A stretch of DNA of 64,000 bases from assembly GCA_007115705.1 (NCBI GenBank), contig QXEO01000237.1:1736108-1800107 (forward strand), in the 5' to 3' direction. Shown here piece after piece: positions 47,192 to 59,482 of the stretch (positions within the stretch are counted from its first letter, which is position 1; the number at the start of each line of letters is the position of its first letter). Source of the stretch: Dactylis glomerata. Lineage: Eukaryota; Streptophyta; Magnoliopsida; Poales; Poaceae. The notes beneath the pieces are model-generated. The model searched no databases. It worked only from the letters and a program-made list of their open reading frames with translations, and was not told where the DNA came from. Made by a program: the position numbers and the translations under genes.

Positions 47192-47561
47192 GCGAAATAA
47201 AGAGACCAAGGAGTTTTTCGAGTTATGGCCCTCTGAATCCAGAACATAAGGCCATAGGTCGGGTTCATTGGGTCAAGTCGACAATATGTGTAAATATCTT
47301 ACTTACACGTGGGGGCTAGGACCCTCGAGTCGTACGAAATAATATTAACAAGTTTTGTAATTATCTACGATATACTCTACGGTTGATCGCAACCCGATAT
47401 TTTCGACAGCACAGTAAACGGTTCAAAGGAACCCGATAAAATATTAAATGCATACCTCAGAACCATGATTTGTTCCCATGGTAAAACACATAATTCAGAT
47501 ACGATTGTTCGTTACAAATAAGCACGATAGCTGGATTACATAGCAAAGAAATCTAGTGAAA
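47192..47561 (+). other. Spacer between TAT pol and the antisense gene
   Basis: About 370 bp with no credible coding frame; would hold the 3' ends of both converging transcripts. Confidence 0.7.
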
Positions 47562-48125
47562 CTACGCTTCGGCTTCATACTCCTTCTGGCACTGGGTGCA
47601 GTCGTAGATTCTCACGTCGAACTTCGACGTGCCAACATGATAATCAAAGGTCATGAAGAACCCCTGATGGAGGTCATGGTCCTCCGCAAATCGCGACCAA
47701 CCGCCCTCGAAGAACTGTTCACCGGCGTCGTCGTACTACACCTCCACTTCATATGGAGTTCCTCCACCAGAGTGTTCGCGGAGAACTGCTTCGCGCAGTT
47801 CCCGCGCATCCATGAAATCCGTGAATTTTGATGGCAGGCGTTGAATCTTGCGGCACTGCGCGTTGCAGATACAAAAGAAAGAGTAGATCCTGGGCAACGA
47901 AGAAGAAGTACCAGCGGAAGGAGCGCTGGGACCTGGTATGGCAGAGGGCACCTTAGGCTTATTTTTGCTCCCAGCCGGACGACCAGGGCGTCGCTTCACC
48001 AGAGAAGAGGATGATGCCCCCATGGCTGCAACGGTAGTTTTATTTTTACTACCGCGCGGGCGGCCGCGACCCCGCTTCACCACCGGGGCGTCGATGTTCA
48101 ACCCAGAATCACTCGCATCGGCCAT
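47562..48125 (-). pseudogene. Antisense AT-hook plus B3-like DNA-binding protein in the TAT element, one premature stop
   Basis: Opposite strand to gag-pol. ATG at 48123-48125 in good context (CCCCATGG), 187 codons to TAG at 47562-47564, with one in-frame TAG at 47736-47738 (codon 130) at a position where B3 proteins usually have Trp. Residues 17-29 (KRGRGRPRGSKNK) and 44-58 (KRRPGRPAGSKNKPK) are AT-hooks with GRP cores that bind the minor groove of AT-rich DNA. From residue ~95 the sequence follows the plant B3 pattern: RLPSKFTDF, ELREAVL, YEVEV, FFEGGWSRFAEDHDL, FMTFDYHVGTSKFDVRIYD. The likely product is a nuclear DNA-binding protein. A TATA box lies 103 bp upstream. The frame is open on both sides of the stop, so a single lesion breaks it. 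B3 assignment is by eye; a search would settle it. Confidence 0.75.
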
Positions 48126-48227
48126 GGGGGACAAGCTTCAGAGGTATAAAACCCTAGATGGGATGAAAAGACGATGCGGCGAAGGAAGATGGAGGAATTA
48201 GGGTTTTCACCCTGGTCAAACGTGCTT

Positions 48228-48235
48228 TATTTATA
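48228..48235 (-). promoter_or_regulatory. TATA box of the antisense B3-like gene
   Basis: Minus strand TATAAATA, about 103 bp upstream of the ATG, leaving room for a 5' leader of about 70 nt. This suggests the gene has its own promoter inside the element. Confidence 0.6.
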
Positions 48236-49250
48236 AGCACGTACTAATGGGCCGATGAAGTGGCAAGGCCCAAAGTAAATTTCCGGAACTTTTACAGTGC
48301 AAATAGCACAGAGGGGTTACAGTATCAAGAAAATAGGTACGTATAAAAAGAGAGAGAAGAAGCAAAGAGGGATCAGAAGGAACACAAGATCCTGTCAAAA
48401 CGAATAGGCTTCCCTCGTCTTTGACTCGGGGGCTTGCAACGAACACAGAAGGAAAATCCAGTCAAAAAGTGAGAAATCCAGTAAATGATATGAGAAGAAG
48501 TGCATGGAGCAAATTTAAATATTCTCTTGAGTCTATACCCAAAAATTTCGGCTATAGCCTCGGGGGCTACTCCCATCGGGAGCGCTGTCGCGCACCCGAT
48601 AGAAATAAGTCGACAAAAAGGGAATACCAAAGGAACTTTGGCTACATCGTCAGCAAAACATTGACTACTCCCATCGGGAGGTATTCACAAAAAGTTAAGG
48701 ATAACTCGAAAAGATCCGTATATTGATTCAGTCAAACAAGGCTACGAAATATAATTCTCGAGTTCGTCATCGCGATAAAACTTGAATGCCGTGGTTAAAA
48801 TATATCACGAAGGTAAGACCCCAGGATCCGTCCTGTGTGGCCCGGTATACGCACATGGATGCGCTCTGCTGGTATGTATCCGTGTCTACGATGCGAAGAA
48901 AAATCCTGGTGGACGCACTGGGTACCCTAAGAATCACTGGGATTCATTCTTTGTAAGTCCTAAATGCGGCAAAAGAATGGGTTTGACCGGTTTCCCGAAT
49001 TCAAATCCAAGGGGATTGAATTTGAAGTAGGTGACAAGTGTCTGTTTCGGCAGTTAACTGACCTCTTGATCCATCAGAGTTGTCAGGCTTGTTCATCAAA
49101 ACCCCTTGCAAAGTATTATAATGAATAAGTTGATAAGACCAAGTCGAAGGATTTAAAGACATGAAGAATTCGAAGAATTGATAAAGTCGAAGAATAGAAG
49201 ATCTGAGATTCAACCTGAATCTGCAATTCTGGTAGAATCTCGGGGGCTAC
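48236..49250 (+). other. 3' region of the TAT element with repeated PPT-like tracts and hairpins
   Basis: About 1 kb without a gene. CTCGGGGGCT occurs at 48425-48434 and 48559-48568 and again in the true PPT at about 49239-49248. The perfect hairpin CTCCCATCGGGAG occurs at 48570-48582 and 48668-48680. The last tract abuts the 3' LTR. Confidence 0.75.
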
Positions 49251-49585
49251 TGACAAGGGCATACATAATAGAGCCCGATAGTTGAGTACCCCTGAGGCCC
49301 ATTAAGCTAGGCCCAATTGTAATACTAGTCAAAATATGAGTTCTTACCGTATGTCGATATTGTAATCTGTGTCGGACCCTACCCGATCCTCGAGACCTGG
49401 CCACCTATATATAGGGGCCAAGAGGGGACGGTGTAGGCCAGATTGAAAGCAAGCCAGGTTCTACACCCACGTTTACTTTCATAGCCACCTTGTTTGACTG
49501 AGTTTACCTTCGAGTTCATCCGATGCCCTATCTCCCCGATCCTAAGTCCTTCATCTAGGACATTTGTCGAGTTTAACCCTCGTCA
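49251..49585 (+). repeat. 3' LTR of the TAT element
   Basis: 335 bp, TGACAAGGG to CTCGTCA, TATA palindrome at 49404-49415. Confidence 0.92.
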
Positions 49586-50573
49586 CCAATGGATAACAAA
49601 CACTAATCATGTGTAGGGCTATGAAGCACTCCTCAAAGTTCGCATTTTCCCAAACTAGATTGCCCCACACTATCACCTTGAGCGCACTAGATGGTTCCAA
49701 CAAATGGTTCCAACAAACACCAATAATTCATAGAGACACTATCCAAAGAGACACACATAATGTGCACACTATCACCTTCACGTCAAGGTACAAGGTGTCT
49801 CCGAAGATTACAATAATAAAGGACTAGAGTAGCATAATATATGAAGGATAACATCTACCAATTCAACTAGATACAAAGCTCACGATCACATATAGATCAC
49901 ATCATGGGAGAGAGAAGTGAACCACATAGCTACCGGTAGAGCCCTTAGCCCCGGGGGAGAACTACTCCCTCCTCATCATGGGAGACGGCAATGTCGATGG
50001 AGATGGTGGTGAAGTTGATGGAGATGATGGTGGAGGCGATGGAGTCGATGGAGATGGCTCCGGGGGCACTTCCCCGTCCTGGTAGGGTGCCAGAACAGAG
50101 ACTTTTGTCCCCCGAAATTGGTCTTCAACAGCGGCGGCGCTGCGGAACTTTACTGGGAAAAAGCCGATTGATTTAGGGTTTGGACTTTGGGAGGCTTTAA
50201 ATAGGCGAAGAGACGGCGTCAGAGGGCGGCCAGGGGCCCACACCACCCTCTGGCACGGCCAGGAGGGAGGGCGCGCCACCCCATGGTGTGGTGGGTCCCT
50301 GGTCCCCCCTCTGGCTCTCCTTCGGTCTTTATCTTGCGTCCGGGAAAATAGGAGGTTCGAGCTTCGTTTCGTCCAATTCTGAGAATATTTCCTATGTAAC
50401 TTTTCTGAAACACAAAAACAGCAGAAAACAGGGAATTGGCACTGTGGCGTCTCGTCAATAGGTTAGTTCTGGAAAACGCATAAAAACGCCACAAAGTGTA
50501 ACAAAACACAAAGCAAATGGTGCATAAACAAGCATGGATCATCAAAAATTATAGATATGTTTGAGACGTATCA
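49586..50573 (-). repeat. 3' LTR of element F, truncated
   Basis: C-type LTR from its start (right end, GACGTATCA at 50573) to about two-thirds of its length, cut off at 49586 by the TAT element. Confidence 0.88.
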
Positions 50574-50597
50574 AGCATCCCCAAGCTTAACTCCTGC
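50574..50597 (-). other. Polypurine tract of element F
   Basis: Minus strand GCAGGAGTTAAGCTTGGGGA then TGCT, directly before the LTR. Confidence 0.88.
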
Positions 50598-53498
50598 TCG
50601 TCCTCGAGTAGGTAAGTGATAACAAAACAATAATTTTTGAGGTGACATGCACCAACACAATCTTGATCAAACGATGTAAAGCATTGAGTGCTGAGATCAA
50701 AGTACTCTAAACATGGGCATAAAAGACATAATCTTGACAATAAAACTTGGCAACCATGTTATAACATGAAAAGTAGCACAAACAAAAGATCATGAGTAAT
50801 GAAGCATTGAAAGTCAAGTGTGTGTTTCAACCATATAGAAAAACATAGCAAAGTGGTTTTCAGCTTGTCCCTCATGGAATAGCAAAACATAAATGCATAG
50901 GACACCTTCAAGTTTAAGAGGGCGACTAGATACAAATAATTTAAGAACAAGCAAAACCATAATCATGAATCGATCAATAATAAATTTTGGGACTATGGAC
51001 ATTAAACTCAGAATGACAACTATGCTCTCTTAGACGGTGCATAAAGGTAGAAGGTAGATAATCAACATAAAAGTAAAAGAAAGGCCCTTTGCAGAGGGAA
51101 GCAATGATTATAAGTTTTATAAACCTCCAAAAATTATGATACTTACTAGCTTTGCGCTCTCATTGCCCCCATCATAGACATCTTGAGTGCTTAAGGTTAA
51201 TGCAAGTACAATTAAGAAGCATATGCTTAACAAATCATAAGTTGAAAATCTCATGTCCCATGAAGTACGAATACCCAAACCTCATGCTACTCGACTTTGG
51301 TCCCAAGCAAGTTCTTGTCATTGTAAGCATACATGTATCATTGAGAACGCCAACGGGGTACCTCTTGCCCGATGACATGGAACAATCCCACATCAAAATG
51401 ACAATACAAACAGACAATGAACACCTCGGCATCTCTTTTATTTACCATGGGTATAGCTTTTTATTTTGAGATGCGTCGTCGAATGTCCACTATGGGCATG
51501 CTATAAATTTCCACCATGAATGATGCATGGCTTAGATTAGCGGCCCAGGGGTTTCTCTAACACATATACAAACTCCATGAGCTCACAAGTTTCAAACTTA
51601 TTTCACATCACAGGTATCTATAAATAAAAGATCACGATATCAACTAAATGAGAGAAAGTGCAATGTTGAAAGCTTGCCCTATGACGGCATGGCTGGGCTA
51701 ACTTCCAACTTACAACTTGCAAGCATAATGTCAACATAAGAGAGCCACAATGGTCAAATTTATTAAAAGCAAGAAACGTAAAGTGTGCCGTTAGGTTCGT
51801 GAGAGCTTTACTGACTAATTTTCACATAACACAAAAGGTTTAATTTGAAGGATAGATAAAAGCAAGACGAATTGTGCTTGGAATAGCAAATTGCTAATAG
51901 GTAGATATGGTGGACGCATAGGAAAACTTTGGTTTTTGGGAGTTGGATGCATGAGAAGTATTCTCTCTCAGTACAAAATGAAGGCTAGCAAAAGACTGGG
52001 AGCGACCAACTAAGAGAGCAATAACGGCCATAATCATGCATAGCAACAAAAACATCATTAACCGAAGCATAAAGTGGTATCACAAGTCAAAAACCAAATG
52101 ATCATATAGGCTTATGGCGACTTGTTAAAGTCAAACATGTTGTAAGCATCCGCCAAGTCAACCCAAATAAAGCATCAAAGGAGAAAACCACAATAATATG
52201 CTCCCATATAACAAAAACAACGCATGATTATTTCAAAGGCACATTAAGAAATCTCAGTTATTTGAGACAAGTCATGCTACAGAAAAAACTACTAAGCATA
52301 CTATCAAAATAACATCAAGCATGACATGCAAAAGTCTAAGCCACGGTCTAAACAAGCTCCCATTTGAACCACTATAGGCATGAAACTTTTTTCTCTTTTC
52401 CAGCACCATTCAACCTTTTTGTAACCACTCTTTAAGATGAAAACCAACATAGACCAGTGGTCTAAATACACCTTGATACAAAGATATAACAAGATCTGAA
52501 CAAAAATCAAGGTGAAAAACGAAAGCTAAACGCAATACTAGAAAAAGAGAACACTCATTGAACGAAAAGAGTGAAAACTAGAGTGTTCTTGGCAATGAAA
52601 ACAGAGCGTGTCTCTCTTCGAAACAAACATGATGTGATCCAACCATTTATTGCAGCAAACAAAAGAAAATAAAACTAAAAGCGAAAGTAAAGACGCTCCA
52701 AGAAAAACGCATAGAATACGAAGCAATAAAAATATAGTGTCTTGAAAGGTGACCTAATTTTTGCCGATGAAGAAGGGGTGCCTCGGGGCATCCCAAGCTT
52801 TGACGCTTGTACCTCTTGGATATTTCTTGGGGTGACATGGGCATACCCAAGCTTGAGCTTTTGTCCATACTTCATCTCATCTCATCACTCTCCTTTCCCT
52901 ACACTTGAAAACTTCCTTCATAGAAAACTTCACACAATTCTATTAACAACATTAGTGTAAGCATGATAGTAAATCTACTCTTTTGGTTTAGTTTCAAAAT
53001 CAAATATACCATCCATTAAATCATAACCTAATGTAGCAACTTCCTCAAAAGTTCCATGATCAAAAGAACTCAAAAAGAAAGCGATCGAGAGGCAAACACA
53101 AATAGTGGTAGAAATCTGTCAAAACAGAATAGCTGACAAAGATCAATTTTTCCGAGGACCTTCTGTTGCTCAAATCGAAAAGTGCAAAACTTATAAAAGT
53201 TTGGAAATAACCTGGGTCATGTGCAAAAGAAATTGCAGATCAAAAAGATATTCTGAGAATTTTCACGGTGCATCGCAGAAATCTGTTTCAGGACAGCAAC
53301 TTCCCCAAATCTTACCTTCCTCCAATTAGAGATTCTTCTTGGCACAGAAATGAAATAAAAATGATAAGGAAAGGTCATTACAGTAGTAATAACTTCCAAG
53401 ACTCAATAAAAAATTACTGAAAAGAAAACATTGGGTTATCTCCCAAGAGTGCTTTTCTTTAACGCCTTTGAGCTAGGCGCAGTAATTTGAGAAGATGC
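50598..53498 (-). other. 3' non-coding region of element F
   Basis: 2.9 kb without a credible gene, collinear with the 3' regions of B, C and G. Hairpin pair at 52775-52794 and 52826-52851; both stems are weakened here by small deletions or substitutions. Confidence 0.8.
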
Positions 53499-55574
53499 TC
53501 ACGTAAATGCTGGAAAGAACTTGAAGCAAGAGAGAGCATCAAAAAGTAAATATGAAACAAATTTAAATCTAAACCACTTCCTATGAAAAGGAGTCTTGTA
53601 AAGAAACAAGTCATGAAAACACAAAGCAACTAGCATAGGAAGGCAAAACAAGTGCAACTTCAAGAATTCCAACAAAAAGAGGGGAAACTTAATATTATTA
53701 AGATGCATAAAACCATGTTTCCCTCTATCATAATAACTTTTAGTAGCATCATGAATAGAATGAACAATATAACTATCACACAAAACATTCTTATCATGAG
53801 CCACATGTATAAAAGAATTAATACTCCCCACATGAACATAGCCATTCTTAGCAATCATAGTAGGAGCAAAATCAACAAAATAATTATTCTCATCACCATA
53901 ATCATTAAAAATAGGAGGAATATTGTAATCATACCTTGTTTTCTCCTGAATAGTACGAGAACTGAAAATATCATACTCATCATTGTAATAATCATAAGCA
54001 ATAGAATAGCTATCTTCCAAAGTGTGTTCATATGTAAACATATCATCATTGGAAGGAACATGGATAGCACTAATGGTACAACAATTATTAACCTCAACAT
54101 TTTCAAAATTGGTACCAAAAAGATTTTCAATATCAAAAGTAGAGTGCTTTTCCCAATCATGATCACTACTATAGGTAACAGGCATAGGAACATCATCGAG
54201 TTCAGACTCATCAAAAAATATAATAGGAGCAACATGCTTAGGGGAATATACCGTTTCCTCTCTCCTTTTACTCCTCCTCTTCTTCTTCTTCTTCTTATTC
54301 TTCCCTTCTTTAGGAGGGAGAGGCTTGAAAGGAAGCTTCTCCACATAACCTGGTTTTTTGATAGAACCGATAGAAGAAACTTTGGAGGATTCCTCCTTTT
54401 TATTAATAAGAACAAAACACATATTAGTCTTGTCATAATTTGGTAAAGCATCATCTTTTATAACATTTTGTATGTAAGTACTTGCATGACAATCATTAAC
54501 ACAATAAAGATGACAACCATGCAGGATGCTATTAATATAAAAAACACTCATATCTACCAAAGAAGTTTTTCTTGATAACTCTTCACACCCAAAAAATAAA
54601 GTAAGCTCATCATGCTGATTGGGAGTGATCATGTCATCACAATACAAACTTGCAGTACTCATTGGATTAGAAAGGCTACTATCATTGCTTGAACATTGGA
54701 AATTGAAATGACCCACTTTATAGCAGAGTTCACAAATAAAAGGATAGATGGCACAAACCTTTTCACCAAGCTCATTTAGAGCCTTGTCCCACATTCTAGT
54801 TTCTTCAATCCTGTGGTGGATACAATAATCTTCTTTGATGTGATTCTTTTCACAAGGTCTAAGTGCTCCACACAAGTTAACATGCTTATAAGAAATAGTA
54901 CTTTTAGAAGTTAGAGCATGTTTATTGCAATCATCTATAACAATATCACTTTCCACGCAAGTGTCTTTAAAAGGTTCATGATACACGTCCCAATTTCCTT
55001 TAGGAACATTAATATGGGAAGCAAAGGCTCTAAAGCAATCAACCATAATTTGAGGATCAAGACCATATTTAGCACTAAGCTCTTGAAAATCAACAATTTC
55101 AGTGAAAGACTTAATGCAATCATATTCATAGTTTATACCTAATCCTTTACCTTTGTCGCAATCCCAATCTTCAATATTGCTTTGAATTGTTTCAAGCAGA
55201 TCCCACTTGGCTTCAACATCCTTGCTTGTGAAAGACCCCTCAAAACAGGCATCTAGATAGTCCTTGTAATGTCCTGAAAGCCTTGCATAAAAATTATTAA
55301 AAACAATATTACGGGGAAGCTCATGAATGGGACATTTGAGCATTAGTGACTTCAATCCTCCCCATGATTGGGCAATGCTTTCTCCATCATGAGGATGAAA
55401 ATTACAAATATAATTCCTATCTTTATGAACCTCTCTAGAAGGATAGAATTTAGAATAAAAGAGAGGTACAATTTCCTCCCAGTCAATAGATCGACCATCC
55501 TTTAGCATCTTATACCATTCCGCAGCTCTGCCCTTTAGTGATAAAGAGAATAGCTTCCTCTTAACTTCGTTCAT
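53499..55574 (-). pseudogene. gag-like 691-residue protein of element F, 5' end cut by G
   Basis: Open frame without internal stops; it stays open upstream of the Met at 55574 to the G insertion at 55586, so the true N-terminus is lost to the right. Residues 1-135 are a retrotransposon gag domain (LFSLSLKGRAAEWYKML, FYSKFYPSREVHKDRNY). Residues 281-294 form a CCHC zinc knuckle, CELCYKVGHFNFQC. Residues 425-438 are a Lys/Arg run that could bind RNA or act as a nuclear signal. From residue 463 (PMPVTYSSDHDWEKHSTFDI) to the end it aligns with the 323-aa products of array C, including HVAHDKNVLCDSYIV and the hydrophobic tail at 630-690. No protease or pol was found. The role of the C-terminal region is unknown. 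Confidence 0.85.
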
Positions 55575-55586
55575 TGAAATACCTGC

Positions 55587-57232
55587 TGATATGTCTCAAA
55601 CGTATCTATAATTTTTGATGCTCCATGCTTGTTCTTACACCATTTGCTTAGTGTTTTGTTACACTTTGTGGCATTTTTATGCATTTTCCGGAACTAACCT
55701 ATTAACAAGATGCCACGGTGCCAGTTCCCTATTTTCTGCTGTTTTTGTGTTTCAGAAAAGTTACACAGGAAATATTCTCGGAATTGGACGAAACAAAAGC
55801 CGAACCTCCTAATATTTACCGAAACTTTCAGAAGTCCGAAGAGGAGACGGAGGGGGGCCACGGGCCGACCACACCATAGGGCGGTGCGGCCAGCCCCTGG
55901 CCCGCGCCCCCTATGGGTGAGACCACCCTGGTCCACTTCTGACGCTGCCCCTTCGCCTATAAAGACCCCCCGACGGGAAAAACCTAAACACCCAATCAAT
56001 TTTTCAGAAACACATTGCGATCCGCTGCTGTCGTCGACCCAAGATTAGGAGGGTCCAGAAGCTCTTCCTGGCACCTTGCCGGAGAGGGCAATCGCCACCG
56101 GAGGTCTTCTTCATCGCCATGCTTGCCTCCGGCATGATGAGTGAGTAGTCTACCTTGGACTATGGGTCCATAGCAGTAGCTAGATGGTTGTCTTCTCCAT
56201 CATGCGCTTCATGTTTAGATCTCGTGAGCTGCCTTACATGATCGATATCATCTTTATGTAATTCTACATGTTGTGTTTGTTGGGATCCGATGAATATTTG
56301 TGTTATGTCATGTTGATGTGCTGAATATTATCTTATGTTATCTCTATGTTGTTTACGATCTTGCATGCTCTCCGTTGTTAGTGGCTATCTTGGCCAAGTA
56401 GATACTAGTGACTCCAAGAGGGGGTATTTATGCTCGATAGTTGGGTTCATGCCTCTATTTAATCTGGGGGAGTGATAGAAACCTCTAAGGTTGTAGATGT
56501 GCTGTTGCCACTAGGGAGAAAACAAAATTCTTGTGTCCAAGGACATTCGTTTTGTTCACATTACACACTTTGCTTAATGCAGTTATCTGTTGTTCGCAAC
56601 TTAATACTCGAGGGGTGTTCGGACGATATCCCCGCGAGTGGATTATTAGTCATAGATGCAGTTGGATGGCGTTCTATTTATTTTGTTGTAATGCCCAGAG
56701 TAAATCTCATAGTGATCCTCGTGACATATGCACGTTATCTTTATTCTATCAATTGCCCAACTATAATTTGTTTACCCAGCATGTTGTTATTTATCTTATG
56801 GAGAGGCACCACTAGTGAACTGTGGACCCCAGTCCAATTTCCTTTACAATGCTATTACTGTTTACTTTTACTCGCACTGTTTACTTTCTTGCATACTACT
56901 ACTGCTTTCCACTCGATACGCTCAATCCTTTGTTTACAGCAAACCGGTGAGATTGACAACCTCATCGTAAGTTGGGAGCAAAGTACTTTTTTGTGTTGTG
57001 TGCAGGTTCCATGTTGCTGCTGGTGCAAAGCAAAGCCCTGGACGAGGCGCCTTATAAATTGTCCAAAGCTATCGCGAAGCTAGCAGACATCACCTTCTGA
57101 AGTTTGGCTTTTTCCTACTGGTTCGATAAACCTTGGTTTCTTACTGAGGGAAAACTTGTTGCTGTGCTCATCATACCTTCTCTTGGGGTTCCCAACTGGT
57201 CGGTCATCTACATCAACACCGCACCGCAATCA
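55587..57232 (+). repeat. 5' LTR of element G
   Basis: 1646 bp, TGATATGTCTC to CCGCAATCA; same type as the LTRs of A and B and the solo LTR. The open frame at about 56472-57083 recurs in the 3' LTR and is LTR sequence. Confidence 0.92.
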
Positions 57233-57242
57233 AGCATTTTTC

Positions 57243-57260
57243 TGGCGCCGTTGCCGGGGA
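57243..57260 (+). promoter_or_regulatory. Primer-binding site of element G (tRNA-Asp)
   Basis: TGGCGCCGTTGCCGGGGA, 10 bp after the LTR end. Confidence 0.9.
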
Positions 57261-57419
57261 AAAAGAAGATTTCTGCAAGAGGAGTTTCGCACGCACATCC
57301 TTTACTTTGTTTTAGTTTAGTTTTACTTTATTTTTGCTTGCATTGTTTTATCAAAAATACAAAAAAATTAGCTTCCTATTAGTTGTTATTTTTACTTGTC
57401 TGCTTTTAGCTTTGCTAGA

Positions 57420-59482
57420 ATGGGTACTCATGAGAACACCAAGTTGTGTGATTTTACTAGCGCTAATAATAGTGATTTTATCTGCACTCCTATTGCGCCA
57501 CCTGCTCCTGTTGCCAATTTTTATGAGATTAAACCTGCTTTATTGAACCTTGTTATGAAAGAGCAATTTTCTGGTGCTAGTACTGATGCTGCTGCAGCTC
57601 ATCTCAACAATTTTGTTGAGCTATGTGAGATGCAGAAATATAAGGATGTAGAAGGTGATATTATTAAGCTTAAGTTGTTTCCTTTTTCTTTGAGAGGAAA
57701 AGCTAAGGATTGGTTGCTATCTTTGCCTAGAAATAGTATTGATTCTTGGGATAAGTGTAAGGATGCTTTTATTGGAAAATACTATCCTCCTGCTAAGATT
57801 ATAGCTTTGCGTAGTGATATCATGAAGTTTAGACAGCTTGATAATGAACATATTGCTCAGGCTTGGGAAAGAATGAAATCTATGATAAAGAATTGCCCTA
57901 CTCATGGACTGACTAATTGGATGATTGTCCATACTTTTTATGCAGGACTGAATTCTTCTTCAAGAAATCTATTGGATTCAGCTCCTGGAGGCACTTTTAT
58001 GTCCCTTACCTTGGGCGCCGCAACCAAGCTTCTCGAAACATGATGGTAAATTATTCTGAGTGGCACACCGAGAGAGCTCCACAAGGTAAGAATGTAAATT
58101 CTGTTGAGGAAACCTCTTCCTTGAGTGATAAGATTGATGCTATTATGCTTATGCTTTCTAATGATAGAACTCATGTTGATCCTAATAATGTTCCTTTAGC
58201 CTCTTTGGTTGCTCAAGAAGAGCATGTTGATGTAAACTTCATTAGAAACAATAATTTCAACAACAATGCTTATAGGAACAATTTTGCTAGTAACAATTAT
58301 AGGCCGTATCCTTCTACCAATGGTAATGGTTATGGTAACTCTTATGGTAATTCCTCCAACAACACTAGGGCCGCGCCCTCTGAGCTTGAAGTCATGCTCA
58401 AGGACTTCATCGGTAAGCAAACTGCTTTTAACAAGTCTGTTGAAGAAAAGTTAGGCAATATTGATATTCTTGCTTCTAAAGTTGATAGCCTTGCTCCTGA
58501 TGTTGAACTTCTGAAACTAAAAGTGTTGCCTAATGAGGTTAAGGAGAACAATACTTTTGCCACTACTAATGCTATCCAAGTTAGAATTGATGAAAATGTT
58601 AGGATGTTAGCAGAATTGCATGCCAGGTGGGAAAGAGAAGATGAGATGGCTAGAAATATGAAGGTATGTACCATTACTACCTCTAATGATGTTGCTCCAA
58701 ATGCTAGCAATCCCCTTACTTTGATTGGTGTAGAGAAAACTCCTATTCCTTGTGTTAAAAAGCCCAAAACTGCAAAAACTTTTTCTCAAAAGAGTGCTGA
58801 AATTTTTTGGAGTGTAGGAGATGATAGCTCTATTTCTTTCAATGATTTTGATGTTGATGGCTGCAATATATCTGAAGTTATTTTGTTCTTGCAAAATCTT
58901 GCTTTGAGTCCCAATGCTAGTTCTATAAATGTTGCTTTTACTAAGCATATTACCAATGCTCTCATTAAAATTAGGGATGAAAAGTTGAAGCAAAAAGCTT
59001 CTATTCCCAAGAAGTTAGAAGATGGTTGGGAACCCATCATTGATATGCATGTTAATGGTTTTGATTGCCATGCTTTATGTGATCTAGGTGCTAGTATTTC
59101 TATTATGCCTAGAAAAATTTATGACATGCTTGATTTACCACCATTTGAAAAGTATTATTATGATGTTCCTATTGCTGATGTTGCTAAGAAGAAACCTTTG
59201 GGAATGATTAATGATGTTCTTATTATGGTTAATAATAACCTTGTTCCTGTTGATTTTCTTGTTATGGATGTTGAATGCAATGCTTCATGTCCTATTATTT
59301 TGGGAAGACCTTTTCTTCGAACTGTAGGTGCCATCATTGATATGAGGGAAGGCACCATCAAATATCAATTCCCACTCAAGAAAGGTATGGAACATTTCCC
59401 TAGAAAGAGGAAGAAATTAATTTTTGACTCTATTCTTAGAGCAAATTATGAACTTGATGCTTCATCGCTTGATATTACTTGA
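57420..59482 (+). pseudogene. gag-protease polyprotein of element G, one frameshift
   Basis: Starts MGTHENTKLCDFTSANNSDF at 57420. Gag core at residues ~35-200 with LKLFPFSLRGKAKDWLLSLP. At about 58036-58043 the frame is lost by a one-base deletion (compare the LLDNMMVNYSEWH of A and B); the second frame is then open to the TGA at 59480-59482. The middle module is Ser/Asn-rich with NGYGNSYGN as in A. The C-terminal third is a retropepsin-like protease, DLGAS at 59081-59095, followed by the GRPFLRT motif. This is the least damaged gag-pro in the window. In such elements Gag assembles particles and the protease matures them. Confidence 0.9.

Larger units (their letters stand above)
40171..49585 (+). 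mobile_element. TAT-lineage Gypsy element with antisense accessory gene
   Basis: Plus strand: 5' LTR 40171-40506, PBS 40509-40526, gag-pol 40544-47191, antisense B3-like gene 47562-48125, 3' region, PPT near 49236-49250, 3' LTR 49251-49585. Assigned to TAT because LTRs are short relative to the ~8.7-kb internal region, the RT has the CPKDPFPLPRIDQIIDST block, and a second (archaeal-type) RNase H follows the first. Flanks are ATTAC and CCAAT, so there is no TSD, and the sequence on the two sides belongs to different elements. LTRs differ at roughly 9 percent of positions, counted by eye. Confidence 0.9.

Noticed and set aside
47556..47831. Plus-strand 91-codon frame starting MKLRFGFILLLALGAVV with a signal-peptide look.
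   Set aside because: It is the complement of the B3-like coding region; the minus-strand frame is longer, has a promoter and recognisable domains.
56472..57083. 203-codon frame, repeated at 63320-63931.
   Set aside because: Lies inside the two LTRs of G; repetition is due to LTR duplication.
57243..57260. tRNA-Asp-like sequence.
   Set aside because: Only the 18 bases complementary to the tRNA 3' end are present; it is a PBS, not a tRNA gene.
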